The notes: a model not told the origin generated them from the sequence alone. Shown: positions 11,346 to 24,090, counted from the stretch's first letter. The stretch: DNA of 64,000 nucleotides from Gnetum montanum (GCA_015680685.1 MNCI01018369.1:93562-157561), one strand, 5' to 3'. Made by a program: numbers and translations.

Positions 11346-12237
11346 TGATGAGTGTCAAAGTGTCATGTTGATGGGCCCTTGTTGACATGGCCTTGTTGAT
11401 GAGGCCCCATTTACGTGGTGTTGCCCCATCAATGGGGCCACATCGATGCAGTCCTATAGAGAAAACTATAAATATGAGCTCACAACTATGTTTATAGATA
11501 ATTCAAGTCATAGTAATAGCAAGGCTCTTATAGTTTGTTTATTTTAAAGTTAGAATATTTCTTTGAGTTCCTGTAGCAGAAGTCAAAAAGTATATGGATC
11601 TTTATTTGAGCATTATTGTACTTGAACCACACCAATGTGTATGAAAATAAAGATAAGCCTTTTGATCAAACTTTGTACCACTTAGAATAGATTAATGATT
11701 TATTTATGCACTTATTGTTTTCACTAATTATGTTGTTAGCTAAGCTAAATTAGACTTTGAGCAGATAGTTAATTAATTAGGCTAAATAGATTAAACACAT
11801 AAGTATGACTACTTTGAGTGTAAACATGTATTCGCTTGGTAATCCCAATGTTGTGCCTCATAGCATAGTGCTTGGTAATCCAATAGTGGATATGTAGGTT
11901 TAGGATGTGTAGGGAAAGTGGGATTTGATGCTTATGTTAGGACTAGTTAGAGATTAGTTAATTAGTTAAATCAAATTAGTTATTAAATTACTTCATCTCT
12001 CTACTTTAAGCACCAAATAACAAAAACAATGAAAATCATATACCTCAATTACACTTAACCATACCTTTGTACATCACAAGTGTAATTGGGAAGACAACGA
12101 ACGACCTTTAGGGCAAGGTTCACTTCCTAGAGGGCTAGTATACTAGAAAGTATAGAGTCCACAAAATTACATCAGATTGCCCATGAATGCTTTGTAATTC
12201 ATATGGTTGGGTGTAGGGGTACCTCGACCCCTCATCA
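11346..12237 (+). repeat. Element B 5' LTR
   Basis: 892 bp, TGATGA...TCATCA. The outer 110 bp carry repeated 'ttgttgacatggcc / ttgttgatgaggcc' units, followed by a TATA box (tataaata, 11467-11474). The body is related to the LTR of C (30119-31010) rather than to that of A. Confidence 0.9.
11467..11474 (+). promoter_or_regulatory. TATA box of element B 5' LTR
   Basis: tataaata, about 120 bp into the LTR, conserved in the 3' LTR at 23211-23218. Confidence 0.6.
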
Positions 12238-12238
12238 T

Positions 12239-12256
12239 TGGTGATGTTGCTAGGGA
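12239..12256 (+). other. Primer-binding site of element B (tRNA-Asp type)
   Basis: tggtgatgttgctaggga, one base after the LTR end; a mutated form of the site conserved in G. Confidence 0.75.
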
Positions 12257-12388
12257 CTCTTTTTGTTGAAACATGCACTATCTAGGATTAGGGAGCATTA
12301 TTAATAATATGGATCAACCCCATGGTTGAAATCATTTTCAATTATATAATTACAAAAGCACACTGATAATTTTATTTGTTTTGCAAAA

Positions 12389-14880
12389 ATGTCTTCTTCT
12401 TCTCATAGGCATGATGGTGTCAAAATCCAAGTCCCACAATAGTGCAAGGTGGTATATACTCATCTAGATGAGTATGTGCCTGATTTCACCTTCATCCTAC
12501 ATCATGATGAGCAACTACAATGGTGATACATGGAAGACAACATTGTAATACCTCCTGATCAATCTATGCCCTAGATGTTACTTTAGGCATCCAGGATCTT
12601 CAAGAGGAATATGTTGTGAATGGTTATGAAACTTGGGACTACCACCCCACTAAAATACAATGTAGGAGAGATTGACACTAGGAGAAGTACCATGAGTTTG
12701 CAAATGGGAAATACTTTACGAATCCCTTGTTTCTACTAAACCAAACTAACAATGAGGATTCCCCTCTGGGGGTTCTCAACATGAAGAATCTCCACATACT
12801 ATTATTAGTAATGAGGGTATGGCCCCTAAATTGTAGTCTACTATTAATGAACCAGGTTCATGAAAAAGTGGTAGTTAAGGTAGGGACTCAGGCAAGTATC
12901 ATGATGACAAGGAATCTAAGGATCATGGTCATGACAAGGGAAGAAGTGATGGCAAACACTATAGTGGTGGTGGTGGTGGTCCATCTTCCTCTTCATCCTT
13001 TTCATTTGATTCTAAACATTCCTATTCATCTTTTGGTTCTAATAGAAGTTACCGAAGAAATAATTGTGATGAAGGTGATTAGTGAGACAACAATGATCAT
13101 AGAGCCTACCAAGAACAAAGGGGTGGCAGAAACCATCATCGACATCATCAACACAATGATGATGATGAACCTCTATTGGCAACTCGAATCATGCTTAACA
13201 TTGCAAAGGTAGTGAAGATTCCAACTAGGCATGTGAAAGATAGTCAAATTAAGCACTTAGATATGAACAACATCCCAAGATTTGATGGGGGATATAACTC
13301 TGATTTGCAAAATCATCTACATGCCTTTCAAGATGCCTAGACTTTACAAAACATTGAAATTGATTGACAAAAACTCAATCTATTCCCCAAGACACTCATT
13401 AAGGAAGCAAAATGTTGGTATCTATCCTTGGAGCTAGAATCCATTCATAGATGGAGTACCTTGTTGGAACTATTTAATGACAAACACCAAACATACTCCA
13501 AAGTGTTCAATTTGAGAAGGAAAATCTAAGGCTCAAAATAGGAAACACATAAACCCTTGGATGTCACCATGGGTAGATATTATTTTCTCTTACACCAATG
13601 CCCTGGTCATGGTTATTCCCAAAGGGAACAAATCCACCACATCATATATGGGCTCAGAGTAGAAACCAGAAGAAATCTTGGGGTTTATGCTCAAGGGAAA
13701 CTATCCAAACTAGGATCTCATCAAATACAAAGGCTGATAGAGTAGGTAGAAAAAGAAGAAGATGAGTTGCCAATGAGGGAAAGTGTAGAAGAATATAATA
13801 GGATCCCTTCCATCAGGAAAAGAGAGGTATGATTCTGTGATGTATAGGAGTCACCACTTAATGAGGTGATGAACAGAAAAGCCTTGCCCATCCAAAAATC
13901 TATTTCTAACATTTTGGAAAAGGTTGATAAATTATGGGACTCTTTGGATGAAAATTTCCAAATTGTCATGAAGATAGTTAAAGAATCTAAAGAGCAAAAT
14001 AGTGATCACAACCGTAGAAGGTGCAAGAAGTTGAATGTGCCTACCAAAGAGGTAAGGGTAAAGCTACTATAGTAGAGGAAGTTGTAGAGATAGAATTCAA
14101 TGAAGACAATGGATGTGAAATTTGTCAATATGAATATCCTAAGTGATGTTTCCATGTGGTGTCACACTTAAAAGAGTTTGGGGTGTATGCACTGAATCTG
14201 CAACTAGCAATAAGTCAAGCACATAAATGATTGCCTTATCCTCAAGGCAATCTAAGATAGTCCCACCAACAACAACAAGCTTACTATCCAAGAAAAGCTC
14301 CACCATAATTGTATGAGCAATACCAATACTAGCACCAAGCACAGTCATGGAAAATGCCACCACCAAGATAGTAGTACCCTTATAGGTAACTAAATCCATA
14401 TGGGTACTATGTTCAACAACATGTTTCTCCACTAAGCTTTGTAAGCCACACCTCATTCCAGCATCACTATTATCCTCTAGAGTATCATCGAACTCATTCA
14501 CCATCTACTCAAGGGGAGAACCCATATCCATACCACCCTTCACATTTATCTACACACATCCCGCTTCCCTCAACCTAATTACCTTCTACTCCATCCATGT
14601 AGGAAAAAATTTCTCCATAGCCATAGCAACAAAATGCTACAAGGGTTTTACATTTACAACCAGCCTTCCAGCCAAGAAATTCAAATAATTGCTCTAGGAA
14701 ATGACCATTTTTCCAATCAAAAAATCCTCCCAAATCCTTATATTCTAATGAAATTGGTCACCCTGTATCTCTAACACCCTCATCCTTTGCATCAAATAGA
14801 TTCAAGAGCCCTTCAAACCAAATGCCACCTCAGATCCACATGGTGATGTTAACTTATGTTGTATCTAATTGAATCAAGGC
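12389..14880 (+). pseudogene. gag: gag of element B (decayed)
   Basis: Particle protein. The start Met-Ser-Ser-Ser-Ser at 12389 is shared with G (62794, minus strand). The N-terminal domain has the motif Val-Tyr-Thr-His-x-Asp-Glu-Tyr...Phe-Thr-Phe-Ile-Leu-His and 'Asp-Asn-Ile-Val-x-Pro-Pro-Asp', common to B, C, D and G. A basic, His/Ser/Asp-rich hinge (12880-13180) follows; the open frame 12727-13212 is a shifted reading of it. The gag core is at 13230-13740: Leu-Asp-Met-Asn-Asn-Ile-Pro-Arg-Phe-Asp, Leu-Phe-Pro-Lys-Thr-Leu, Ala-Lys-Cys-Trp-Tyr, Leu-Phe-Asn-Asp-Lys, and Arg-Tyr-Tyr-x-Leu-Leu-x2-Cys-Pro-Gly-His-Gly-Tyr. A zinc-knuckle-like Cys-x2-Cys with a later Cys is at about 14113-14151, and a Tyr/Pro/Gln-rich tail runs on to protease. 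Stops and frameshifts throughout. Confidence 0.85.
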
Positions 14881-14899
14881 TAGCAACCTTTCCACAAAA

Positions 14900-17800
14900 A
14901 TTTTTGACCCAAGAAGTCCTCTTATTTACATATAGATCATTGTACATGAACCATGTAAGGCTCTTCTTAAGTTTGATTTTGGTGTCAATCTCATCTCCCA
15001 TGACATGTATAAGGCCTAGAACCTACCAACTCTCAAGAATAGTAACATCTGTTTAGAATTGGCAAACCAATCAATCACTATTCCTTTGGGATTAGTGGAG
15101 GACATTATGACCACATCATTATAGGATCCACAAAGTAGCCACAAAACAGGCTAGCACCTAGTGGTTGACAACTGACTTTGATAGTAGCATACTATGCATG
15201 GAACCTATTGAGCACCTAACATATGCCTATCTCAAAAGCATGGATGAACTTGAGTAAGTTCATCACCAAATCTCTAATGATGAAGATGATGATACCTATT
15301 GGGGAGAGTTGGAAATCCTTGATAATTTCAAGCAAGAGCCCCTAGAGTTAAAAACTCTACCATCTAGCATTGAGTATGCATTTTTAAATAATGGCAAGCT
15401 ATTTATCATCAATGTGAATCTTGCTCCTGAACAAAAAGACAAGTTGTTGATGATGGTCAAAAAATGGCCAATAGCCTTTGCTTAGTCATCTATTGAATTG
15501 ACTAGAATTGATCTACGGATATGTTAGCATCATATCTACACTGACCCAACCATGAAGCCAAGAAGGTAGCTATAGAGGTAGCTGAATCCCAAATTGAAGC
15601 AAATCATCACAGAGGAAACTGAACAACTCCTCAAGGTGGGGTTCATCTATCCCATCATAGATAGTCAGTGAGTTAGCCCACTCATAATTATGTCAAAGAA
15701 AGGTAGCAAGTGGTGGGTCTACATTAAATTTAGGCTATTAAATATGGAAACATTTAAAGATAGTTTTCCATTGCAATTTGTGGACCAAGTGTTTGACATT
15801 GTATAGCTTCTCTAATGGTTATAATTGCTATAACCAAATCCAAATTACACTAGAAGATCAAGCCAAGACAAAATTCATGAGTCTCTGAGGGACTTTCACA
15901 TATTGCAAGATGTCGTTTGGTCTATGTAATGCCTTTGTAACATTTCAACGCTTGGTCCTTTGCATTTTCCAGCATTAGATTGGGAGCAAGGTAGAAGTCT
16001 TTATGGATGACTTCTCTACCTATGGGGCTACATTTGAGTAAGCCTTGGATCACCTTGAGCAAGTACTAAAAAGATGTGTGGAAACAAACCTTAGGCTAAA
16101 TTGGTAAAAAAGCAATCTAATGGTCTAGGAGGGCATAGTACTTGGACACTAAATTTTACAAAAAGGGATTGAGGTAGACCCAAAAAAGATAAGGGTCATC
16201 TAAAGAATCACATGCCAACCAAAGACAATTAAAGACATCCAATCATTTCTTGGATACACTGGCTACTATTAGTGGTTCATAAAGAATTTCTCTAGGATTG
16301 CTCCATTCATTTGGACCAAAGAGTATGAACATGCATTCCAACTATTAAAATAAAAACTCATAGAAACTCCAATTCTATGAGCACCAGATTGGTCTAAACC
16401 ATTTCATATAATGATAGATGCATCTAATTATGCCTCAGGAGCCATCTTGATGGAGTTGAATGATAAGAAACATCCATATTACATCCACTGTACAAGTCAA
16501 AGCATTGTGGGTGCATAATTGAATTACATCACAATTGAGAAAGAACTAATGCCAATGGTGTACACTCTCAAAAAGTTCAAGCACTATGTGCTTGGCAATA
16601 AAGTGTTTGTGCACATTGATCATAGTTCCATTTGCTTCCTAATGAATAAGCTAACGGTGATCCCCTATATTATACGGTGGCTTATGATCTTGTAAGAATT
16701 CAATCTCACAATGGTATATCAGAAAGGAATTGAGAATGTGATCACTAACCACTTTCATAGTTAAGATGGGATAATAAAGAGGAGGAAAGTTCACCACTTT
16801 CATAGACAAACTTCTCTTTCTAGGAGAAATAATTAATTAAGTGCCCATAGAAACAAAATGGTACGATGGAATCCTCACTTACCTTCTAACTTAGGAGATG
16901 CCACAAGATCTAGACTTTAGGAAGAAGCAATAGGTTCTTCATTGGGAAAAATACTTCATGAAAATCAATAGACACCTTTACAAGGTGTGCACTGATGGCT
17001 TGGTTCGTTGGTGTGTCATTGATGCGGACCAATTGCACGTTCTCCAAGATGCTCACAAAGGGCCTTACAAAGGCCACTATGCAAGGATGCACATGATCAT
17101 AAAGATCCTGATGGTAGGATACTATTGGCCTACAATCTTTAGGGATGCCCACCAATTTGTCTGATCTTTTGAACACTATCAACAAGAAGGTGGGATGACC
17201 ACATAAATGGAACGTTATCAATAGTGGATTCAACCAGTAGAGCCCTTTTACATATGGGGTATAGACTTCATGGGTTTCATCATGCCCATGTCCAATGAAA
17301 AGGCATATATTATTATAGCAGTTGACTACTACAAAAATGGGTAGAAGTAGTAGCCATCATCAACTGTACATCATCCATTGCTACTCGAGTTATACAACAA
17401 AATGTTGTAAACAGGTTTGGGGTGCCATGTGCACTTATTTCTAACAATGGAACCCATTTTATAGGTGCCTCTTTTCAAAAATTGATGCAACGCTTAAAGG
17501 TAACTAACTAATAGATCACAAAGATTCTAACAAGAACTATCAGCAAATATAGGAGATACTAGAATGTAAAACTCAATGTTGCCCTTTAGGCCTATAGCTC
17601 AACATGGAAACTCCCTATTGGCTACTCTCCCTATGAGTTAGTGTATGGAAAACTTCCAATGCTTTCAATTCAACCCGAGCTTCATACACTCTCAACAGCT
17701 TGTGATCTAAGTCTTGACCTAAGTATAGCACAAAAAGAAAGATTGATCAACCTCAACATGCTAGATGAAAATCAATTAGTGGCTCTATCTTTTAATGAAG

Positions 17801-18050
17801 TGCACAAGGCATTCAACAAACAATGGCATGACCTTAGAATACAAAAACTGAAATTTCAACTTGGAGATAAGGTTCTTTACTAGAATCCCACACACATACC
17901 CTAGAAAAAAAAATTTGAACATTGTGGAAGGGACCTTATATACTTGATAAAAGCTTTCCTTTTGGGGCCATGAGCATATACAAAACCTGAGAGCCCAAAT
18001 AAAAATTAGTTGATCAACATCCAACAAGTAAAACCTTTCCATGAACCCAA
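14900..18050 (+). pseudogene. pol: pol of element B (protease, RT, RNase H, integrase; decayed)
   Basis: Enzymatic polyprotein. Protease about 14900-15270: the usual Asp-x-Gly-Ser active site is degenerate, with Lys where the catalytic Asp belongs (14967-14981). Reverse transcriptase about 15430-16330, with a Gly-Phe-Ile-Tyr-Pro-Ile block and an intact Phe-Met-Asp-Asp-Phe catalytic motif at 16000-16014. RNase H about 16380-16770, with Thr-Ile-Glu-Lys-Glu-Leu and His-Tyr-Val-Leu-Gly-x-Lys-Val-Phe. Integrase about 16890-18050: Gly-His-Tyr...Gly-Tyr-Tyr-Trp-Pro-Thr of the zinc-binding domain, Gly-Ile-Asp-Phe-Met-Gly near 17260, and Asn-Asn-Gly-Thr-His-Phe near 17440 (the second catalytic Asp is now Asn). 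At about 17496 some 60 bp present in D are deleted, including the catalytic Glu. No chromodomain is visible at the C-terminus. Many stops. Confidence 0.88.
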
Positions 18051-19955
18051 GCAAGCTAGTGCAACAAATACCTCAATGGATGGATAATCACACTCAATTT
18101 TTCAAATCTCCTCCTTCCAACTCAGTCATGAGGGAGATAGCCATCTATGCTAATCATCCATATGACTCCTTAGTTTTTCTATTTTTTGTTTTTCCACATT
18201 TTTTCTTTTTCATGTTATTTATTTTCTATCTTTTTTATTTTCAAAATTTTTCCTATTTTTACACCATTATTAGTATAATTGAATCTTTCTTAAATATTTT
18301 ACACTTTTTTATATATTTTACTTTGTTTTTTTAGTGTGATTTTCAAAATTTTTGGTAATAAATGTGCTTTATGCTAATAAGACATAGTGGTGCTATAGTT
18401 GCTAGTATTGGTGGTTTCTACTTAATTTTTTGTTTGCTAATGTCTAGTTTCTATATTTAAATTTTTGTACTGATGGCTATGTCATGGTTTCTCTTTCATG
18501 GAACAGGCAATGAGTCCATGTTTTGGGAGTTTGAGGTCCCTTTCATTAATAAACATTTAATAAATTGGTGACCTTGGTAGTTTCTAGAATTGGAAAGGAT
18601 TCAAAGGTTCGTACAAGATGTGACTTTAAGGGGACTCAATACTCTTTGTACTATTCTACTTACTTGTGTGCTTGAGTGTTTTCATGGACTTCTTACCATT
18701 CCCTATCTCACAATAAAAGGAAGTCAAATAAAGTCTTTGCATGGTGTGGTTCCCATCCAAAAAGAAAAAAAATAGAGAAAATAAAAAAATAGAATAAAAA
18801 TGAAAAAATTTGATGGGAATTCAAAGCACACTAGACAAATAAATAGGCTACAAGCATTGGTTATGGGACTAGAAAGACAAGTTACCCATGCCTAAAGGTC
18901 CCCTCTAACTAAGGCCCTCTCTCTCACTTCATATTTCTCTTTCTCTTTGTTTATGGAATGGTGGTTGTTCTATGGAAACACTACTGTGTCTCGAGGGGAT
19001 GGATCAGTCTTGGAGTGATGATGCAAAGTCACTAAAAGAAGTTGATTTTGGTCTAGACTAAGGATAGATCTTCTTGAGTCATTTTAAACACAACTCCAAA
19101 ATGGACTTCTTATGATCTCAATTCAGATTCCATTCCAATTTCTCCATCATCCATCTATCTTTCCCACAACTCACCTCGCTGTTGAAGGCCATGTTCTTGA
19201 TTTCATGTCTTGGTCTAACATACTTGAATTCTTAGGTAGAATCTTCCAGGTTTGGTCCTTAACTTCCATCAACCATTAATCACCTTTGGGGTCCATAGGA
19301 TCCTTAGGTTAAGGTTATGCAAGGGTAAACAAGGCATGTGCCTGCTCTAGGGAGGACCCACTCACATATCCCTTGGTTGGGTTCATTAAATACCTTATCC
19401 TTAGGCATTCTTACAATTAGAATCTTTTGTACATCCATCTTCTACATCACACCATGTGCTCATTTACATATTTTGTTCATTCAACACATTCTCCATTGAA
19501 TTTTTAAAATTTTCAACTTTCAAAGATCCACTTTGAAATTTTACATTTTCTCACAAATGCCAAGGGAGTTTTTCAAATTTTCAAAGCCCAAAACCTTCTA
19601 GATCCCGTAACTTCCTAACCATTTATTCAAATCACTTTGTTCTTTGACCCTGCAGCTACCAAAGTTAAGCACTTCATTATGGGGGCCACAAATGTACCAT
19701 TTTTAATAGAAACGTTTTGGCCATTTTTCTAACTTGCATAAACATTTAACTAAGAAATCAACTATTAAACACTAAATTACAAGAGTTAAACCTTTCCAAC
19801 AAGTTCTAGTGACATTTATAATAAATAATTAATAAAATAATCAATCTACCATTATCCAACCTTAGCCAAAGTGTAACTAACTAATGAAAAAAGGTATTGA
19901 AAAATTTAAAGCTACACATTATATCTACTAATCCATGGATGTGTTGTGACCATAG
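18051..19955 (+). other. Element B spacer between pol and aORF
   Basis: About 1.9 kb, non-coding, T-rich at 18170-18330. It aligns with the post-pol spacers of C, D and G (on the other strand). The open frames 18041-18334 and 18590-18775 are low-complexity or unconserved. Confidence 0.6.
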
Positions 19956-22700
19956 ATGGCACCAAATGGAAAGTACACACAGGAAGCATAACTATCTCAA
20001 CCAAGGGAGAAACAACCTAGAATGGGAAGAGGCCAAGAATAGGCCCAAGAAGAACTACTGGCAACCCATGCTAGAAGTCCTCTTAGGGAAGAGGCCAAAG
20101 TGGAATCTATATGACAGATTTCAAAACTAGCAATAACAACAGAACACTCCCTTCGAGATGATGCACCAACACAACAAGCAAATCTCGAAGTGACCTTGAT
20201 AGAAGCTTGCCTAAAGCAAATCAGATGGTGAGAGGTCCAAAAAACAATGTTCTAGAAGTTAAACTTTGGCCTTTTCCTAGAGTAAGCACCAAAGGAAGTG
20301 CAAGACTAGCTAAAGGCCTCTCCCATGTGGCCAATCATCATTTCCATCAAGGAGTAGTACATGGAAAATACATTCCTATTTTCAAACAATAAGCAGGCTA
20401 GTTCAATGATCAAAATCAAGGATACCTCAATGTCCTACTCAGTGCAAGCCATTGTGCAAGTGCTTGGGTTTCCATAAATAGGAGCAATTCTTGCTAAGAT
20501 CCTAATGCATGTTGATCCCAGCATCAAAAAAGAATGGGTACAATGGTGCTATGATGTTGATTGCAAGGATTTTAGCATACTCACACTAGCATAGAGGATT
20601 CACTATAAGATTGCATCCTTCCACATTAATCCCATCATGAGGCTAAGAAAAATCATTGCCTTCTCTACCCTAGTATGTGCTACTCTAAGTGGGAGATTCC
20701 CCATCAACCTTCCATAGCTGATATATCTAGAGATATAAAAGTAGTTTAAAGAAAATGAACATGAAAGGAAGGCACTCCCTTTTCTATGCCTCATCATGAA
20801 ACTTTGTGAAAGGGGAGGAATAGTTTGTTACACCAATGATGTTAAAAATATTGTGACCACTAATTGGGTAAAAATGAGACACTTGCAACAACTATCCTAG
20901 AAGAGGAGTAGCAACCACCACCTCCACTTTCCACTCAAAAAAATATGCTAGATATCGCTACAACCACTCAATAGTTGTGTGAATTCTGAGAATGGATCTT
21001 GAGTGAACAAGAGCAACAAAGTAGGCATGAGTGGTGGGGATCCACCTATGTATAGACTAGTAATGAGTCACCTAAATGAGGTGCCCAAATAATTACTTTG
21101 ATGGGTAGAGGTTGATTCATTTTCTTAGCCCAAAGAATGTGGTTGCCTGCAAGGTCAAATCTGAGCACCAAAGAAGTCACAGTATCTATCACAGAATAAC
21201 AACCACTCCTAGAAATCTTTGAGAACACTATGACTTTCTTAGTGCACTTGGAGGAGGGTGAGAGGGTAATAATATTAGTGATGTAGCACCAAGTGTAGGA
21301 GACTATAGTAGAAGTGGTTGCTAACCGTATTGCCAAAATTCTCAACGTACCTACGACATTAGTACTAGACATCATTGCACTCAAGGATGTGTAGATGTCC
21401 ATAGGAACCACAAGCGGTAGAATAAATGCATTGCAACATGAAGAACTATTGGACTGACTAGTGGAAATCGGGCAATAGCTTTTGGATGTCTTTCACCTTA
21501 TGGATAGTATTACTACAAACCCATTAGATCTATTAGAGGCAAGGGGCAAGAATATTATCTTGGAGGGACAACTTAAAATAGCCAAGAAACTAAATGAACA
21601 CTTAGATACTGAAGTTGCCAAATTAAGAGCCCAAATTGCTGACCCTACATTTCTTAATCTGGCATTGATAAGAGATGAAGCTATGGAAATGATTCATGCT
21701 AAACTAAAAGGGGTTGAGGGTGTAATGGAGATGGTGGCATTCTATCAATCCTTGGTAGAGGCCACATAGCACAAGATTTAGAAGGCCTTGGATCAGACTT
21801 GCTAGGAGAATGTATAGTTTCCCATAGAGAACCATCGCCTGCAGAATGTTAATGCACATAAAAAATAATTAATAGACTTCATCCATCAACAACAAGAGCA
21901 ACTAGCCAGAGCAAACATAGAATTGAGGAGATTGGTAGAAAAAATAAAAATCTCTCCATGGAGGAGGTTTATGCCCTTTGCTAGAAAACTGCAATCAACG
22001 TAGTCACCTAGAAATCAGAGGCTCTCAAATTTGAGAGAGTTAAGGACCATTATAAAGAATAGGTTGGTCTATAAAAGGAAGTAAATGAAAAACACATCTA
22101 GTTGACAAAGGTGCAAGACAATGAAACCCTCCAACAACTCCAACAAGGAAAAAAGATATGGCAACCCATCCTTGATGGGATAGATGCCTATAAAAAATTT
22201 GAAATCTGCATGAAGGATTTGCAAATTGAGGAGATGACAAAATATATAGAGCTTACCAATCTCTGTTATGAAAATCTAGCCATGTTGACTACCAAACAAC
22301 CATGGTTAGAACTTGAGAAATAGGTGGTGAGCTTGTACTTGTTGTATGAGGTCAAGTTTAAGCATCACAAAGAAACCAAGCAAAAGCTTATGGTGCTAAA
22401 CACTAAACTTGAAGTTCTCAAGGCACAATTCACTGATTAATGATCAACTACTAAGAACCTAGCCAAGAGGATGAATGACTACCAGGAGCTGTAGAATGTA
22501 GTCAAGGTGTTTGATATCAAATGCAAATAGATTGTTGCCTAGTTTTTCAACATGGAGGAGATGTTCCTGATAATGCCCTGTCTATGGGATATCCCCATTC
22601 TAGTCCACATTGGTGATGTTGCATGGACTATGAATGATCCCCAAAGTAAGGAGAAGAAGATGAAGGCATTACTAGATGCCATTGTCTTCCACCAAAGGTT
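19956..22700 (+). pseudogene. Extra ORF (aORF) of element B with coiled-coil segment
   Basis: Same extra gene as in A, about 910 codons, decayed. The start at 19956 (Met-Ala-Pro-Asn-Gly) matches C. The first third holds Lys-Leu-Asn-Phe-Gly-Leu-Phe and 'Ala-Pro-Lys-Glu', aligning with 7770-7850 of A, and later Ala-Leu-Pro-Phe-Leu-Cys-Leu-Ile...Gly-Ile-Val-Cys-Tyr-Thr-Asn-Asp near 20770-20840, aligning with 8290-8360. The stretch 21482-21769 is open and strongly helical, with regular Leu/Ile spacing, acidic and basic pairs and no Pro in its middle, consistent with a coiled coil; a second helical stretch is at 22102-22323. It ends with Cys-Leu-Trp...Ala-Trp-Thr-Met-Asn-Asp-Pro near 22575-22640. 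Position and orientation recall the extra/env-like ORFs of Athila elements. I see no clear membrane segment, so an envelope role is not supported. Confidence 0.65.
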
Positions 22701-23032
22701 TCAGTCGTAGTAGGATAGCCATAAAAACTTCAACTACCACACATGCTTACAGTTTTTAAAGGTCCTACAAAATCTTAGGAGCCTCCACTACCTAGGACTA
22801 TTTGATCCCCTCTATTATCTTCATGCCATAAGAGGATGTGCTATCCAATTTTGTGTAGTCATGTCATAGTGTCCAATTTTATGTCATGAACACCACAAGC
22901 TTTTGTAATTTATTGACCTGTACACTTGGGCACTCAATTTTGTCAAGTTATTTTATTTTAGTAAGAGTTATTCAATAATCCCATACCTTCATAATTTTTT
23001 AAAGGAACTCAAAGACAAGTTTTCATTTAGTT

Positions 23033-23041
23033 GTGGGGGTA
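23033..23041 (+). other. Polypurine tract of element B
   Basis: gtgggggta immediately before the 3' LTR, with the family 'gacaagttttcattt' upstream. Confidence 0.65.
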
Positions 23042-24090
23042 TGATGAGCGTCAAAGTGTCACATTCACAAGCCTCTGTTGACACAACCTCATCAATAGGC
23101 CCTTGTCGAAAGGGCCTTGTTTACGTGGTGTTGCACCGTCGATGGGGTTGTGTTGACATAGCTTTTGCTACATCTATGGGGCCTTGTTGACACAGTCCTG
23201 TAGAAAAAACTATAAATACGAGCTCATAGCCATGTTTATAGATAATTCAAGTCATAGTAGTAGTAGAGCTCTTCCAATTTGTCCATTTGAATGTTAGAAT
23301 ATTTCTCTGAGTGCTCGCAGCAGGAGTTAGAAAGTGTACGGATCTTTATTTGAGGATCTTTATTTGAGCACTGTTGTACCTGAACCATACCAATGTGTAT
23401 GATAATAAAGATGAGCCTTTTGATCAAACCTTGTAGCACTTAGAATAGATTAATGATTTGCTTATTTATTTATTATTTTCATTAATTATGCTATTAACTA
23501 AGCTAAATTATATTTTGATCTATTAGTTAATTAATTAAGCTAAATAGATTAAACACATAAGTATGACCACTTTAAGCATAAACACATATTTACTTGGTAA
23601 TCCCAACAACGTTATTGCTTGGTGCACCTAGTAGCATAGTGCTTGGTAACCCAGTAGTGGATAAGTGGGTTCAGGACTTGTATAGAAAGTGGGACCAAAT
23701 TCTTATGTCAGGACTAGTTAGAGATTAGTTAATTAGTTAAGTTAAATTAGTTATTAAATGATGTTATTAGAGATTAATTAGAGATTAGTTAGAGATTAGT
23801 TATCAAATTAGTTATTAGAGATTAGTTAGAGATTACTTCACCTCTCTACTTTAAGCACCAAAGAACATAAAACATAAAACAATAAAAACCATATACCTTG
23901 ATTACACTTAAGAATACCTTTGTACATCACAAGTGTAATTGGGAAGACAAAAAATGACCTTTAGAGCAAGGTTCACTTCCTAGAAGACTAGTGTACCAAA
24001 AACTATAAAGTTTATAGAATTCAACCAGATCACATGTGAACACTTTGTGATTCCTATGGTTGGACATAGGGGTACCTCAACCACTCATCA
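23042..24090 (+). repeat. Element B 3' LTR, with internal tandem expansions
   Basis: 1049 bp, about 157 bp longer than its 5' partner. Part of the extra length is a tandem array of the 11-14 bp unit ttagagattag(tta) at about 23714-23835, where the 5' LTR has essentially one unit (near 11940-11960), and a 14-bp duplication of ggatctttatttga at 23339-23366. TATA box at 23211-23218. Ends TCATCA at 24090. Confidence 0.88.
23714..23835. repeat. Tandem array of ttagagattag units
   Basis: Six or more imperfect copies of ttagagattag/ttagagattaa within the B 3' LTR. The matching place in the 5' LTR has one unit, so the array probably arose after insertion. Confidence 0.75.

Larger units (their letters stand above)
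11346..24090 (+). mobile_element. Element B: Ty3 LTR retrotransposon with gag, pol and extra ORF
   Basis: The fullest copy in the window, 12745 bp. Order: 5' LTR 11346-12237, PBS 12239-12256, gag 12389-14880, pol about 14900-18050 (protease, reverse transcriptase, RNase H, integrase), spacer 18050-19955, extra ORF 19956-22700, polypurine tract 23033-23041, 3' LTR 23042-24090. The flanking 5-mers are ataat (11341-11345) and atgat (24091-24095), four of five identical. It sits six bases beyond the right target duplication of element A, inside the integrase of C. All genes are interrupted by stops. Confidence 0.92.

Noticed and set aside
12961-12981. (gtg)n run as a functional microsatellite
   Set aside because: Part of the gag hinge coding repeat, short and imperfect.
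14139-14504. 121-codon minus-strand open frame in B
   Set aside because: Antisense of the gag tail; the equivalent antisense frames in G (60681-60938) and in C follow from low-complexity gag codons, not from a gene.
21046-21411. 121-codon minus-strand open frame within the extra ORF of B
   Set aside because: Antisense to the extra ORF and not open in A; best explained as a shadow.
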